Source: Candidatus Levilactobacillus faecigallinarum
GTDB taxonomy: Bacteria > Bacillota > Bacilli > Lactobacillales > Lactobacillaceae
Direction of reading: 5' to 3'
DNA length: 64,000 bases
Assembly: GCA_019113985.1 (NCBI GenBank)
Contig: DXGJ01000029.1
Location: 1-64,000, forward strand
Part shown: piece by piece, positions 9,464 through 18,385 of the stretch
Layout of the letters: each line of letters starts with the position of its first letter
Numbering within the stretch: position 1 is the stretch's first letter
Position numbers and translations under genes: made by a program
Notes under the pieces: model-generated
Seen by the model: the letters and a program-made list of their open reading frames with translations, nothing else
The model's database searches: none
Told to the model about the DNA's origin: nothing

Positions 9464-10705
9464 TTAAGCCCGTTGTTCCGCGAGTTCCACGATTTTGATC
9501 AGGACGTCCGTGGCACGTTCCATAGTCTGCTCGGAGACGTATTCGAAGCGGCCGTGCATGTTCTCACCACCGGCAAACAAGTTCGGCGTTGGCAGACCCA
9601 TGAAGGAGATCTTCGAGCCATCGGTCCCCCCACGAACGGGGAAAATCAGCGGCTTGATGTCCAGATCCTCCAGGGCATCCTTGGCCAAGTTGACCACGGT
9701 CATGTCCTTCTCGATGACCTCACGCATGTTGTAGTACTGGTCCTTGATGGTGACCTGAACGCGGTCCTGACCGAATGCCTGGTTCATCTGGTCGGCGACG
9801 CCCTGGAACAACTTCTTCCGGTCCTCAAAAATCTCTCGGTCGTGATCCCGGATGATGTAGCTCAGGTGGGCCGTATCCCCGTCACCGGTCATGCTGTACA
9901 GGTGGAAGAAGCCTTCGCGTCCTTCCGTCTTCTCTGGCCGGTCATGTTCTGGCAATAGTGCGTGGAAGTCCATGGCAACCTGTGAGGCGTTGACCATGAC
10001 GTCCTTCGCCTCAGCTGGGTGAACGTTGGTCCCGGTAATGTCGACCTGCGCATCGGCAGCGTTAAAGGTCTCGTATTCAAGTTGGCCTAGCGGGCCCCCA
10101 TCGACGGTGTAGGCGATGTCGGCGCCAAAGTCCGGCACGTCGAAGTGGTCGGCTCCGGTCCCAATCTCTTCGTCGGGACCCAAGCCGACTTTGATTTCAC
10201 CGTGCTTGATTTCTGGATGGGCAATCAGGTATTCCATGGCCGCCATGATTTCGGCGACCCCGGACTTATCGTCGGCCCCCAACAGGGTCGAGCCGTCGGT
10301 GGTGATCAGCGTGTCGCCCTGGTAGTTCTTCAGGTTCGGGAAAACGGCCGGGTCTAGGGTGAACTTACCGGCGGCGTCCAAGGGAATCACGGACTTGCCG
10401 TCGTAATTTTCGACGATTTTGGGGGTCACGTTCTCACTATTGAAGTCGGCCGTATCGAAGTGGGCAATGTAGCCAACCTTCTCCACGGTCTTGTCAGTGT
10501 TCGCTGGTAAGGTAGCGTAAACGTAAGCCGACTGCTTGTTGATGTGGACGTTCTGCAGACCAATCGCCTTTAAATCCGTGACAAGGGTCTCCGCGAACGC
10601 CGTCAAACGCGGCGTCGATGGGATCGTGGTCGAACTTGGGTCGGACCGGGTGTTCACCTTCACGTAGGTCAAAAAGCGGGGAATCAGGTTTTCGTACTTT
10701 GCCAA
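9464..10705 (-). CDS. pepT: Peptidase T (tripeptide aminopeptidase)
   Basis: Zinc metallopeptidase of the M20B family that removes the N-terminal residue from tripeptides in the cytosol, part of peptide nutrition in lactic acid bacteria. 413 residues, the usual length. Metal-site motifs are present: [11 protein letters not shown] (about 78-88), [15 protein letters not shown] (about 143-157), the catalytic glutamates in [13 protein letters not shown] (about 176-188) and the closing HGRFE near the C-terminus. The dimerisation domain lies between. An AATAATTGAGGAG ribosome site precedes the ATG. It is read as the gene before clpB, with the CtsR site between them, so clpB probably has its own start site. 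Confidence 0.95.
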   Translation of the reverse strand: MAKYENLIPRFLTYVKVNTRSDPSSTTIPSTPRLTAFAETLVTDLKAIGLQNVHINKQSAYVYATLPANTDKTVEKVGYIAHFDTADFNSENVTPKIVENYDGKSVIPLDAAGKFTLDPAVFPNLKNYQGDTLITTDGSTLLGADDKSGVAEIMAAMEYLIAHPEIKHGEIKVGLGPDEEIGTGADHFDVPDFGADIAYTVDGGPLGQLEYETFNAADAQVDITGTNVHPAEAKDVMVNASQVAMDFHALLPEHDRPEKTEGREGFFHLYSMTGDGDTAHLSYIIRDHDREIFEDRKKLFQGVADQMNQAFGQDRVQVTIKDQYYNMREVIEKDMTVVNLAKDALEDLDIKPLIFPVRGGTDGSKISFMGLPTPNLFAGGENMHGRFEYVSEQTMERATDVLIKIVELAEQRA

Positions 10706-10761
10706 AACAAATCACTCCTCAATTATTTTTAGATTCACATTTAGTTTACGTCTTTTCCAAA

Positions 10762-11568
10762 CTAAAGAAAAGTAAACGGGTCAGTGTTCAGCTGAGTCGC
10801 CTGGGCCACCAGTGGCCAGTCCTTTTCGGCCGCCCAGTCGTTAAATAACTGGGTCAGGTGCGTCTCGCAGATGCTTTCGATGTGGTGACCGGGGTCGACC
10901 ACGCTCAACCCAGCCGCCAGAATATCGTGGGCCGGGTGGTAGGAGACATCCCCAGTCACATAAACGTCGGCCCCCTGCGCGATGGCGGCCGGATAAAACT
11001 CACTGCCGCTACCGCCCAAAATGGCGACCCGCCGGACTGGCGCATCCGGGGTCCGACTAATCAACCGCAGACCGGCGACCTGAAAGACGTCCTTGCAGTG
11101 TTCGGCGAAGGCCCGCACCGTGGTCGCCTGGGGCAAATCCCCGACGCGGCCCATGGTCACCTCGGGCGTCGCCCCAACCCCGTTACTCGGGACCAGGCCC
11201 TGAACGTTTTGCAAGGATAGCGCCGCGGCCAGCCAGTCGTTCATGCCACCGGGAGCGCTGTCCAGGTTGGTGTGGGCGGCGTAGACCGTCAGGTGATGGG
11301 CCAGAATCGTCGCGTACATCCGGTTTTGGGGCACGCTCAGGTCCAGCGTCTTGGCCGGATGAAACATCGCCGGGTGGTGGGCGAAGATGAAGTCAGCCCC
11401 CACGTCGATGGCCTCCTGGACCGTTTCCGGCCGGACGTCCAGGACCACCAGAATCTTATGGATGGGCGCATTCAGATCGCCCAGCTGTAGCCCGGGAACA
11501 TCCCAAGGTTCCGCCCAGGATTTGGGGGCAAACTGTTCAAATCGTTCAACAAACTCACGCGCCAACAC
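10762..11568 (-). CDS. Nif3-like dinuclear metal-centre protein (YqfO/YbgI family)
   Basis: About 268 residues of the NIF3 family. The metal-binding stretches are present: DFIFAHHPAMFHP (about residues 62-74), AAHTNLDSAPGG and, near the end, YVTGDVSYHPAHDIL. Members form toroidal hexamers with two metals per subunit. Some are reported as GTP cyclohydrolase-like or as binding PII-like partners; the true role is unsettled. The start is the GTG at 11568, 9 bases after AGGAGG, inside the last codons of trmK; the two frames overlap by 14 bases, so translation is coupled. The trmK-nif3 pairing downstream of rpoD is conserved in Firmicutes. Confidence 0.9.
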   Translation of the reverse strand: MLAREFVERFEQFAPKSWAEPWDVPGLQLGDLNAPIHKILVVLDVRPETVQEAIDVGADFIFAHHPAMFHPAKTLDLSVPQNRMYATILAHHLTVYAAHTNLDSAPGGMNDWLAAALSLQNVQGLVPSNGVGATPEVTMGRVGDLPQATTVRAFAEHCKDVFQVAGLRLISRTPDAPVRRVAILGGSGSEFYPAAIAQGADVYVTGDVSYHPAHDILAAGLSVVDPGHHIESICETHLTQLFNDWAAEKDWPLVAQATQLNTDPFTFL

Positions 11569-12262
11569 GGTGCAGGACCTCCTCAATTTGGGCTAATTCA
11601 TGGGTCAACGCGGCCACCTTTTCCGTCGGGACGGTCTTGGCGGCCTGGACCTGTTGCAAGACCTCGCGGGTCCGGTCGGCCTCGTGTTGCCACTTGGCGA
11701 TAAAGGCCGCATTGGGGGCCGCTAACAGATAAGGACCAAAGCGTAATTCTTCTTCATGATAAGTCTGGGTCTCCGTCGCCCGGTCGGCCACCAGAACCTC
11801 GTAGATGTGGCCGTCCTCAGCTAAGATTTCCTCGGCCACCAGCTGAAAGCCGTGGGTCATTAGGAACTGGCGAACCTGCATGGCCCCCACGTTGGGCTGC
11901 AGGACCAGCCGTTGAACGCCGGTCAGCCGGTCGAAGTCCTGTGTCAGGATCTGGGTGATCAACGCCCCACCCATCCCCGCGATGGCGACCGTGTCGATCT
12001 GGTCGGTGGGCTCAATGGCCCGCAAGCCGTTGGCCAGCCGCGCGGTTAATTGGTCCGTGAAGCCTTCCCGGGCGATTTCGTGCTCGGCGTTCTCAAACGG
12101 GCCGCGAACGACCTCGCCCGCAATTCCGCCAGCGATGAGCCCCCGCTTTAAGAGGTGAACCGGTAGGTAGGCGTGGTCCGTGCCGATATCGGCCAGCCGA
12201 CTCCCCTTGGGAATGTATTTAGCGACCGTTGCCAGTCGTTGTGATAAGTGATCTGCGTCCAT
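11555..12262 (-). CDS. trmK: tRNA (adenine(22)-N1)-methyltransferase
   Basis: Class I SAM-dependent methyltransferase that makes m1A22 in tRNA. About 235 residues. The SAM-binding motif I reads RLADIGTDHAYLPVHLL (about 22-38), followed by GEVVRGPFENA (motif II) and DTVAIAGMGGALITQIL (motif IV region, about 95-111), all characteristic of TrmK. The start is taken at ATG 12262 because AAAGGAAG lies 7 bases before it; an upstream ATG at 12283 has no such site. The gene is coupled to the nif3-like gene after it. Confidence 0.92.
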   Translation of the reverse strand: MDADHLSQRLATVAKYIPKGSRLADIGTDHAYLPVHLLKRGLIAGGIAGEVVRGPFENAEHEIAREGFTDQLTARLANGLRAIEPTDQIDTVAIAGMGGALITQILTQDFDRLTGVQRLVLQPNVGAMQVRQFLMTHGFQLVAEEILAEDGHIYEVLVADRATETQTYHEEELRFGPYLLAAPNAAFIAKWQHEADRTREVLQQVQAAKTVPTEKVAALTHELAQIEEVLHRVGA

Positions 12263-12367
12263 TGATGAACTTCCTTTCTGCATTAAACTCAGTAGTTCCA
12301 GTATAAGCTAGTGCCGGTTATTTAGATACCCAAAACCGTGGTGACACAGCCCCCTCGCCAAAAATAA

Positions 12368-12413
12368 AATAGCCTGTCAAGATAGGCTACTTCTCCCATC
12401 TTAACAGGCTATT
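12368..12413 (-). terminator. Terminator of the MMPL transporter gene
   Basis: A 16-bp near-perfect hairpin (arms AATAGCCTGTTAAGAT and ATCTTGACAGGCTATT) followed on the minus strand by TTATTTTT. It insulates the MMPL gene from trmK. Confidence 0.88.
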
Positions 12414-12430
12414 CATGAAACGCTTTTTAA

Positions 12431-15400
12431 TTAGTCTTTCGCGTGTTTCGGTCCCTGGTCCGCCGCTTCATTGGCTTCACGCGCCATATTGGAGTACGGG
12501 TACGGGTAGGTGATTTTCATCACGGCCGGCATCACGATTGGTAACAGAATGATCAGGAGCACAATCCCCAGGATAACCGCTAGGGCAATCTGAATCAGGG
12601 TCATAACCCCGGACGGAATCAACGCGGCAAACGTCCCACTCAGGATGATGCCGGCGGAGATGACCACCGTGCCGATGACCGTGGCAGCCTGTAACATCTT
12701 GTCGCTGGTTGCGCCCGGTTCATGCAGGTATTCCCGGTACTTGCGCATCAGGAAGATCGAGTAATCGACCCCTAGAGAAATCAACATGACGAACGTAAAG
12801 AACGGCGTGTTCCAGGTCAACATGTCGGTCCCCAAGACGGGCTTGACCAGCCAGTGCACCAGCGTCAAGGCGCCAGAGTAGGCCACGACCAGGATCCCTT
12901 CGATGACGATTGGTTGGACCAGCGAACGGGTGACCACCATCAGCGCGATAAAGATTCCGGCTAACATGATGATAACCGTCCGGGTAAAGTCACCCGAAGC
13001 CATCTCATTGATGTCATTGGTCTGCGAGGTATTGCCCCCGAAGGCCACCTTGGCACTGCCCAAGCTGGTCCCCTTCAGCGACCCATTAACGATCTTTTCC
13101 AACTTCGGCAACCGCGCCATCGCGGCAGCGGAACTTGGGTCATCGTCAAGCACGACCGTCAGCTTGGTCAACTTCTTGTTCGGTGACAAGTAGGTCTTCA
13201 GGGCTGGGGCAAAGCTCTTGCTGTGGAGCTGCTTGCTTGGGATGTAGAAGGTCTTAGCTGCCGACGACTTCTGCAGGCCCTTCAGGTACCCGTTGGCCGA
13301 GCCGACCCCGGTCGAGACGCTGGACAGACCATTAGTGGCGGTGCCCAACCCAGACTTCAGGGTATCGAGTTGTTTACTCATTGATGCGAGCTTAGTTGCC
13401 ATGGTCTGGTTCCCCGTGGCCACCTGACTGGCGCCAGAGGCCAGTTGCGTGGTGCTGGCAGCTAGTTTGTTGGTCCCAGCGGCCAAAGCATCGGCCCCGG
13501 TAACCAGTTGGGGTAACTTGCCGTTGATGGTGTTCATCGCCGACGAAAGTTGACTGGTGGCGCTGGACAGTTGACTCGACTGGGAACTGGCCGCTTGTAA
13601 GGCGGTCGCAGCGCCCGGCAGAACCACGTTGGACTTCTGGGCCAGCGTAGCTACCGCGGTCTGAAGTTGCCCCGTGGAACTTTGCAACGATTGCAGTTGA
13701 CTCGCAACGCTTTGGTCGGCGGCGCCAATGGCACTGGCGTCACTCCCAATCTTGGCTAAGGAACTGCTCAACGCGGAAGATAACTGCTGTTGGGCCTGGG
13801 TCTGTTGCGCCAAGACGCTGGCCATGACCTGCTTTTGTGCGGCAGACAACGGTGCGCCAGCGGCGGTAAAGGCCGCTTCGACCTTGGCCGTGGAGATCGA
13901 CGAGACCGTCCCCATGGAACTCTTGATGTTTTGCAGCTGGGTCGCGATGTCCTTGGTCTGCGTCCCGATGGTGGTCAGTGAGCTGGTGACCCCACTGGTG
14001 CTCCCCGTCGAACTGTTGGCAACCTGGCTACTTAGCTGCTGAATGGCGGCATTCAATTGGGGTAAAGCCGTTTCCAGCTGGGCCAGTTGGGCGGCTTGTT
14101 GCCCACCGGAGGCCGAGGAGACCTGGGTGTTCAACTGGTTCAACCCAGCGGTGACCTGACTGATCCCGCTCTGCAACGTTTGGGTGCCGGAGCTTAGGGT
14201 CTTGGCCCCGCTCGAGAGCGACTGAGTCCCGCTGTTTAACTTGCTGGTCCCATCGCTGACCTGCTTGGCCCCGGAAGCCAGCTTGTTGGCGCTGCTGACC
14301 GACCCGGAAACGTCTTGGCTGGCCAGTTGGCTGTGCGCCGACTTCAGGCCCTTGTTGATCTTGTTGACCCCTTGCTGGGCCTTGACCAGACCACCGGTAA
14401 CGGTGCTCATCTGGTTGCGGACGTACAATTCCTTGATGGCCTTCCCACCAGGTTGGGTGGCGGAGGCAACGGTCTTAACGCCCTCGGTCTGTTGCAATTG
14501 CTTGGTCAACCGATCGATCAGGAGTAAGGACTTTTCATTATCTAACTTATGATTGCTTTGAATGTAAATCGTGGTTGGTTCGGCAGTCCCCTTGGAGAAG
14601 TGGTCCTGCACGACCTTGAACCCTTGCTTGGCGGACACGTTATCGCCGATTTCCACCAAGTTATCGTAGTCCAGCGTCCCGTGAGACGTCAGGGCTAGCG
14701 GCACAAACACGATGCCCGTGATAATCAGGGTGATGACGGGTCGAATCATGGCGTGCTTGGCCATGCCGTGCCAGAGACGACTATCGCCCTCACCCTGGAA
14801 CTTCTTGACCGGCCAGAACATGTGCGGACCACAGATGGCCATGAAGAACGGGTTCAGCGTCAGTAAGACCGCCAACAACACGATGACCCCGACGGCAATC
14901 CCAACGGCGGAGCGGTAAAGGGAGAAGTTGGCAAAACCCAACACACTCATCCCAATCAGGACGGACAGACCGGAATACAGCACGGTCCGCCCCCCGACCC
15001 GAATGGCTTCACGGGTCGCGGTAAACTTATCGACGCCCCGGGCCAGCCGCTCGCGGAACTCGTTATATAGAAGGATGTTGTAGTCGGTCCCAATCCCGAA
15101 CAACACGATAACGATAAAGACTTCGGTGAAGTTGGAGAACGGGAAGCTGAAGCGGTCGACCAGGTTAGCCACCACGGAGATCGAGGTGATGACCGAAACG
15201 GCCACCGTCAAAAGTGAGAAAAGTGGCGTGATGGGTGACCGGAAGACCAGCCACAGAACCAGGAAGATGAAGATGGCCGCGATAATTTCGGTCTTCTGTA
15301 CCCCGGCCTGCGTGGCGTCCGAGAAGTCTTGGTTCAAGACGTCGGCCCCGGTCACGTAGGTAGTCACGCCGCTGGTCTTGGCCAGCTTGGTAATCTCCGA

Positions 15401-15832
15401 ACGAATACTGGTGATCGAATGGCTGGACGACTTGTGAACGTTCAGTTGCAAGAGTTGGGTACTCTTGTCCTTGGAGATCAGTTGTGAGGCGGCCGTGGAA
15501 CTGTCACTGGCCGCGGTAATCGAGCGAATCTCGTACTGATCCTCGTGGTTCTTGATGCGTTGAATGGTGTGGTCGATGGCGGTGTTCTGCGTACTGGTTA
15601 ACGCGGAATTGCCGTTATTGAAGACCACGACCACCGCCGTGGTTCCCCGTTGCGAGCGGCCCCATTGTTTCTGCATGTTAGTGGCCCGGGTGCTTTGATA
15701 AGAGCTGGGAACTGTAATTTGCCCCTTGTCAGCCACTAACTTGCTCATGTTCGGAATCGTCAGGACGGCCAGAAGGACGATGACCAGCCAGCCGATGACG
15801 TTCCAGATGTAGTGTTTATTCATCCATCGCAC
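12431..15832 (-). CDS. Very large MMPL-family (RND superfamily) membrane exporter
   Basis: 1133 residues. The family exports lipids, peptides or toxic compounds using the proton gradient. One helix near the N-terminus (about 10-28), then an outside loop, then a first helix bundle (about 180-345) with GIGTDYNILLYNEFRE, the MMPL/RND proton-relay motif. A second outside segment (about 400-930) follows, then a matching bundle (about 950-1110) with LGVDYSIFLMRKYRE. The centre of the outside segment (about 480-860) is unusual: long runs of SG-x-x-x-L-type heptads rich in Ser, Ala, Gln and Thr, like the coiled YhgE/Pip type. GTG at 15832 is 10 bases after AGGAGGT. An Rrf2-type regulator gene lies 54 bases upstream, same strand. 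Substrate unknown. Confidence 0.9.
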   Translation of the reverse strand: MRWMNKHYIWNVIGWLVIVLLAVLTIPNMSKLVADKGQITVPSSYQSTRATNMQKQWGRSQRGTTAVVVVFNNGNSALTSTQNTAIDHTIQRIKNHEDQYEIRSITAASDSSTAASQLISKDKSTQLLQLNVHKSSSHSITSIRSEITKLAKTSGVTTYVTGADVLNQDFSDATQAGVQKTEIIAAIFIFLVLWLVFRSPITPLFSLLTVAVSVITSISVVANLVDRFSFPFSNFTEVFIVIVLFGIGTDYNILLYNEFRERLARGVDKFTATREAIRVGGRTVLYSGLSVLIGMSVLGFANFSLYRSAVGIAVGVIVLLAVLLTLNPFFMAICGPHMFWPVKKFQGEGDSRLWHGMAKHAMIRPVITLIITGIVFVPLALTSHGTLDYDNLVEIGDNVSAKQGFKVVQDHFSKGTAEPTTIYIQSNHKLDNEKSLLLIDRLTKQLQQTEGVKTVASATQPGGKAIKELYVRNQMSTVTGGLVKAQQGVNKINKGLKSAHSQLASQDVSGSVSSANKLASGAKQVSDGTSKLNSGTQSLSSGAKTLSSGTQTLQSGISQVTAGLNQLNTQVSSASGGQQAAQLAQLETALPQLNAAIQQLSSQVANSSTGSTSGVTSSLTTIGTQTKDIATQLQNIKSSMGTVSSISTAKVEAAFTAAGAPLSAAQKQVMASVLAQQTQAQQQLSSALSSSLAKIGSDASAIGAADQSVASQLQSLQSSTGQLQTAVATLAQKSNVVLPGAATALQAASSQSSQLSSATSQLSSAMNTINGKLPQLVTGADALAAGTNKLAASTTQLASGASQVATGNQTMATKLASMSKQLDTLKSGLGTATNGLSSVSTGVGSANGYLKGLQKSSAAKTFYIPSKQLHSKSFAPALKTYLSPNKKLTKLTVVLDDDPSSAAAMARLPKLEKIVNGSLKGTSLGSAKVAFGGNTSQTNDINEMASGDFTRTVIIMLAGIFIALMVVTRSLVQPIVIEGILVVAYSGALTLVHWLVKPVLGTDMLTWNTPFFTFVMLISLGVDYSIFLMRKYREYLHEPGATSDKMLQAATVIGTVVISAGIILSGTFAALIPSGVMTLIQIALAVILGIVLLIILLPIVMPAVMKITYPYPYSNMAREANEAADQGPKHAKD

Positions 15833-15886
15833 GGTGAAAAATACCTCCTCAAAAATTTTAGTTCTCTCTTAAACGTTGAATTGCCC

Positions 15887-16393
15887 TCAGCGGGTCAGCC
15901 ACTGGGTCCAATCCAGCTGTAATGCCTGTTGCCCATCGGTGGGCAAGACCGCCCCAATGGTTAGAGAGGCCAATAGCTGTCGGTACTGGGCTTCCGCCCG
16001 GTCAAACACGGCCAACACGTCAGCAACGGAATGCTGCTCCCGGAAGTCCTTCAAGTGATAGGTGTCCTGAAACGCCACGCGCTTCTGAATGTCAAACACC
16101 TTATTGACCAACCCGGTGTTCTTGACGAAGGCGTTCAGGCCCTCGATGGCGTTAAACACGTCGAGTAACGTGATTTTGTGGGGATCACGGGTCAATACGA
16201 TGCCCCCATCGCGACCCGGCACCGTTTTAACGATGTCGGCCGCGGCCAGATGTTGCACGATTTTCTTGAGGTAACTGGTCGAGATGTCCAGTCGCTCGGC
16301 AACGAGTCGGCTCTGCAGGGGTTTCTGGCGGTCCTGGATGCCCAGTAACGCCACGATACACAGTGCTTGCTCCAAACTCGGCTTGGTTTTCAC
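15887..16393 (-). CDS. Rrf2-family transcriptional regulator without iron-sulfur cysteines
   Basis: 168 residues with the Rrf2 winged helix: SLEQALCIVALLGI, then LVAERLDISTSYLKKIVQHLAAADIVKTVPGRDGGIVLTRDPHKITLLDVFNAIEG. The three clustered cysteines that hold the cluster in IscR or NsrR are missing; only one cysteine (in ALCIV) is present. It is more likely a ligand or redox-independent regulator of the YwnA/BigR sort. I chose GTG 16393 because GGGAGGA lies 6 bases before it. It heads an operon with the MMPL exporter and probably controls that exporter's expression (inference). Confidence 0.9.
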   Translation of the reverse strand: MKTKPSLEQALCIVALLGIQDRQKPLQSRLVAERLDISTSYLKKIVQHLAAADIVKTVPGRDGGIVLTRDPHKITLLDVFNAIEGLNAFVKNTGLVNKVFDIQKRVAFQDTYHLKDFREQHSVADVLAVFDRAEAQYRQLLASLTIGAVLPTDGQQALQLDWTQWLTR

Positions 16394-16508
16394 AAAAAGT
16401 CCTCCCTCCGCCTTAATCAAATCTTTAAACGAGATACATTATATCCCCTTTAAGCTAAATTTCAAGACCTTTTACTCAATAAAATAACTTCAGTTGACTC
16501 TTTATTTT

Positions 16509-16523
16509 ATGTAAACGGTTTCT
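16509..16523. promoter_or_regulatory. Possible CcpA catabolite-response element
   Basis: ATGTAAACGGTTTCT fits the relaxed cre consensus WTGNAANCGNWNNCW at every position. It lies about 115 bases before the start of the Rrf2-MMPL pair, in an otherwise empty gap (16394-16696) that also holds the terminator of the next gene. Short consensus, so chance is possible. Confidence 0.5.
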
Positions 16524-16615
16524 GGTCAAGGGTAGTTCAGGTGTGTTGCTGAACACTTTCCTAGCGTACCGAATTCACCGGCGACTTCCCTTGATTTTAA
16601 TCAAGTTTCGGTATT

Positions 16616-16656
16616 AAAAAGCGTGTCCCCTTCGTTATTTGCCGAAAGTGACACGC
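16616..16656 (-). terminator. Terminator of the YxeA-like gene
   Basis: Minus strand GCGTGTC ... GACACGC with an inner TTCGG/CCGAA extension, followed by TTTTTAAT. Confidence 0.85.
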
Positions 16657-16696
16657 CGATGATGCTATTTATTTAGAAGCTCTTTTTCCGTTTATC

Positions 16697-17101
16697 TTAA
16701 ACCGTCGCTAAGTTCTTCCGCACCCCCGTCGGTACCTTGTGCGTCGCAATCGCCTGCCAGGACTCAACGTTTTGCCCCTTGGTGGTGATGGCCAGATACT
16801 TCTGGGCCTTCAGGCGCCACTGAGCATCGAAGGTCACCGTCCGCGCCTTTCCCGCCGCATTATAGGTGGTCAGGGCGTAGCGGTACTCCTTCTCGCCGGC
16901 GCCCCCCGTGAATTCCTTGATGGGCTTGGCCGTGGTCGACGCGTAGACCGTCTCCGTCTTGACTAACGGGTTCACGTTATCAATCGCCTGAGCCAACTCC
17001 GACCCCCGGTTCTTGGTCATCCCCGGTAGGACCACGGCCCCCGCAACCAAGATCAGTCCTAAGACCACAATCGTCGTGGTGAATTTCCCCAAAATTTTCA
17101 T
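16697..17101 (-). CDS. Small secreted protein, YxeA/DUF1093-like
   Basis: 134 residues. The N-terminus is a signal or anchor segment (FTTTIVVLGLILVAGAVVLPG, about 7-27). The mature part carries the DUF1093-type pattern: charged start, VKTETVYASTT, then a YRYALTTYNAAGKARTVTFDAQWRLKAQKYLAI core, which usually forms a small OB-like beta barrel. Function unknown in the family. The ATG at 17101 follows a TGGAGGAAAA site. It is a single-gene unit with its own terminator. Confidence 0.75.
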   Translation of the reverse strand: MKILGKFTTTIVVLGLILVAGAVVLPGMTKNRGSELAQAIDNVNPLVKTETVYASTTAKPIKEFTGGAGEKEYRYALTTYNAAGKARTVTFDAQWRLKAQKYLAITTKGQNVESWQAIATHKVPTGVRKNLATV

Positions 17102-17199
17102 GTTTGTTTTCCTCCAGTGAATCGGTTAATTACTCAACTAGCTAAGTGAGTATCATCAGAATAACGAAATTCAGCTTGGTTGTCAATATTTTGTGCAAA

Positions 17200-17230
17200 A
17201 AAAGCCCCGTAGTCGGTCAACTACGAGACG
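17200..17230 (-). terminator. Terminator of rpoD
   Basis: Minus strand CTCGTAGT-TGACCG-ACTACGGGGC followed by TTTTTTT, 15 bases past the rpoD stop codon. Confidence 0.88.
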
Positions 17231-17244
17231 TTTTAATAAAAAAT

Positions 17245-18369
17245 TTATTCCAAGAAATCCTTTAATTGCTTGCTCCGTGATGGGTGGCGCAACTTCCGTA
17301 AGGCCTTGGCTTCGATCTGACGAATCCGTTCCCGGGTAACCCCGAAGACCTTACCGACTTCTTCCAGTGTCCGGGTCCGGCCATCATCCAGGCCAAACCG
17401 GAGCCGCAAGACGTTTTCTTCCCGGTCCGTTAAGGTGTCCAGCACGCTTTCCAGCTGTTCCTTCAACAGTTCGTAAGCTGCATGGTCCGCTGGGCTGGTC
17501 GCATCCTGGTCTTCAATGAAGTCACCCAGATGCGAGTCGTCCTCTTCCCCAATTGGGGTTTCCAATGAAACCGGCTCTTGAGCAATCTTGAGGATTTCCC
17601 GGACCTTTTCGGTCGGCATATCCATTTCCGCCCCAATTTCTTCCGGCGTTGGTTCCCGCCCTAAGTCTTGGAGTAATTGCCGCTGAATCCGAATCAACTT
17701 GTTGATGGTTTCGACCATGTGGACCGGAATCCGAATGGTCCGCGCTTGGTCGGCAATGGCCCGCGTAATCGCTTGCCGAATCCACCAGGTGGCGTAGGTT
17801 GAGAACTTGAACCCCTTCCGGTAGTCGAACTTCTCGACGGCCTTCATCAAGCCCATGTTCCCTTCTTGGATCAAGTCCAGGAATTGCATCCCCCGGCCAA
17901 CGTAGCGCTTGGCAATCGACACCACCAACCGTAAGTTAGCTTCGGCCAATTCCTGCTTAGCGACCTCGTCACCGTTCTCGATCCGTAACGCCAAGGCAAC
18001 TTCTTCGTCGGCGGTCAACAGGTTGACCCGCCCGATTTCCTTCAGGTACATCCGCACGGGATCGTTGATCTTGACCCCGGTGGTGGTGGAAGCTTCCTTT
18101 AATTCCTTTTTCGAAACGGCCTTTTGTGCCTTGACCGCCCGTGGGTCTGGTTCACCCTTAGCATCGACCACGCTAATCCCGGCATCCGAGATTGTCTCTA
18201 ACAGCTTATCCATCTGTTTTGCATCCAACGTGTACGGTGAAGCGACCTTATCCGTCAATTCATCGTACGAGATGTGCCCCGCCTTTTTGGTGTCCTTAAT
18301 CAGGGCGCGCACCGTCTTGTTGTATGCCTTTTGGTCAAACATTGGTTGATCCGTGGTCTTTTTTGCCAT
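17245..18369 (-). CDS. rpoD: Primary sigma factor RpoD (SigA)
   Basis: Housekeeping sigma factor that directs RNA polymerase to -35/-10 promoters. 374 residues. Seen: region 1.2 [17 protein letters not shown], region 2 [57 protein letters not shown] with the -10 recognition helix, region 3, and region 4.2 [30 protein letters not shown], the -35 helix. The N-terminal region 1.1 is short, as in Firmicutes. The ATG at 18369 follows TAGGGGG; longer frames lack a site. The gap after dnaG is 16 bases, giving the conserved dnaG-rpoD pair. Confidence 0.98.
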   Translation of the reverse strand: MAKKTTDQPMFDQKAYNKTVRALIKDTKKAGHISYDELTDKVASPYTLDAKQMDKLLETISDAGISVVDAKGEPDPRAVKAQKAVSKKELKEASTTTGVKINDPVRMYLKEIGRVNLLTADEEVALALRIENGDEVAKQELAEANLRLVVSIAKRYVGRGMQFLDLIQEGNMGLMKAVEKFDYRKGFKFSTYATWWIRQAITRAIADQARTIRIPVHMVETINKLIRIQRQLLQDLGREPTPEEIGAEMDMPTEKVREILKIAQEPVSLETPIGEEDDSHLGDFIEDQDATSPADHAAYELLKEQLESVLDTLTDREENVLRLRFGLDDGRTRTLEEVGKVFGVTRERIRQIEAKALRKLRHPSRSKQLKDFLE

Positions 18370-18385
18370 TAAAATACCCCCTAGA

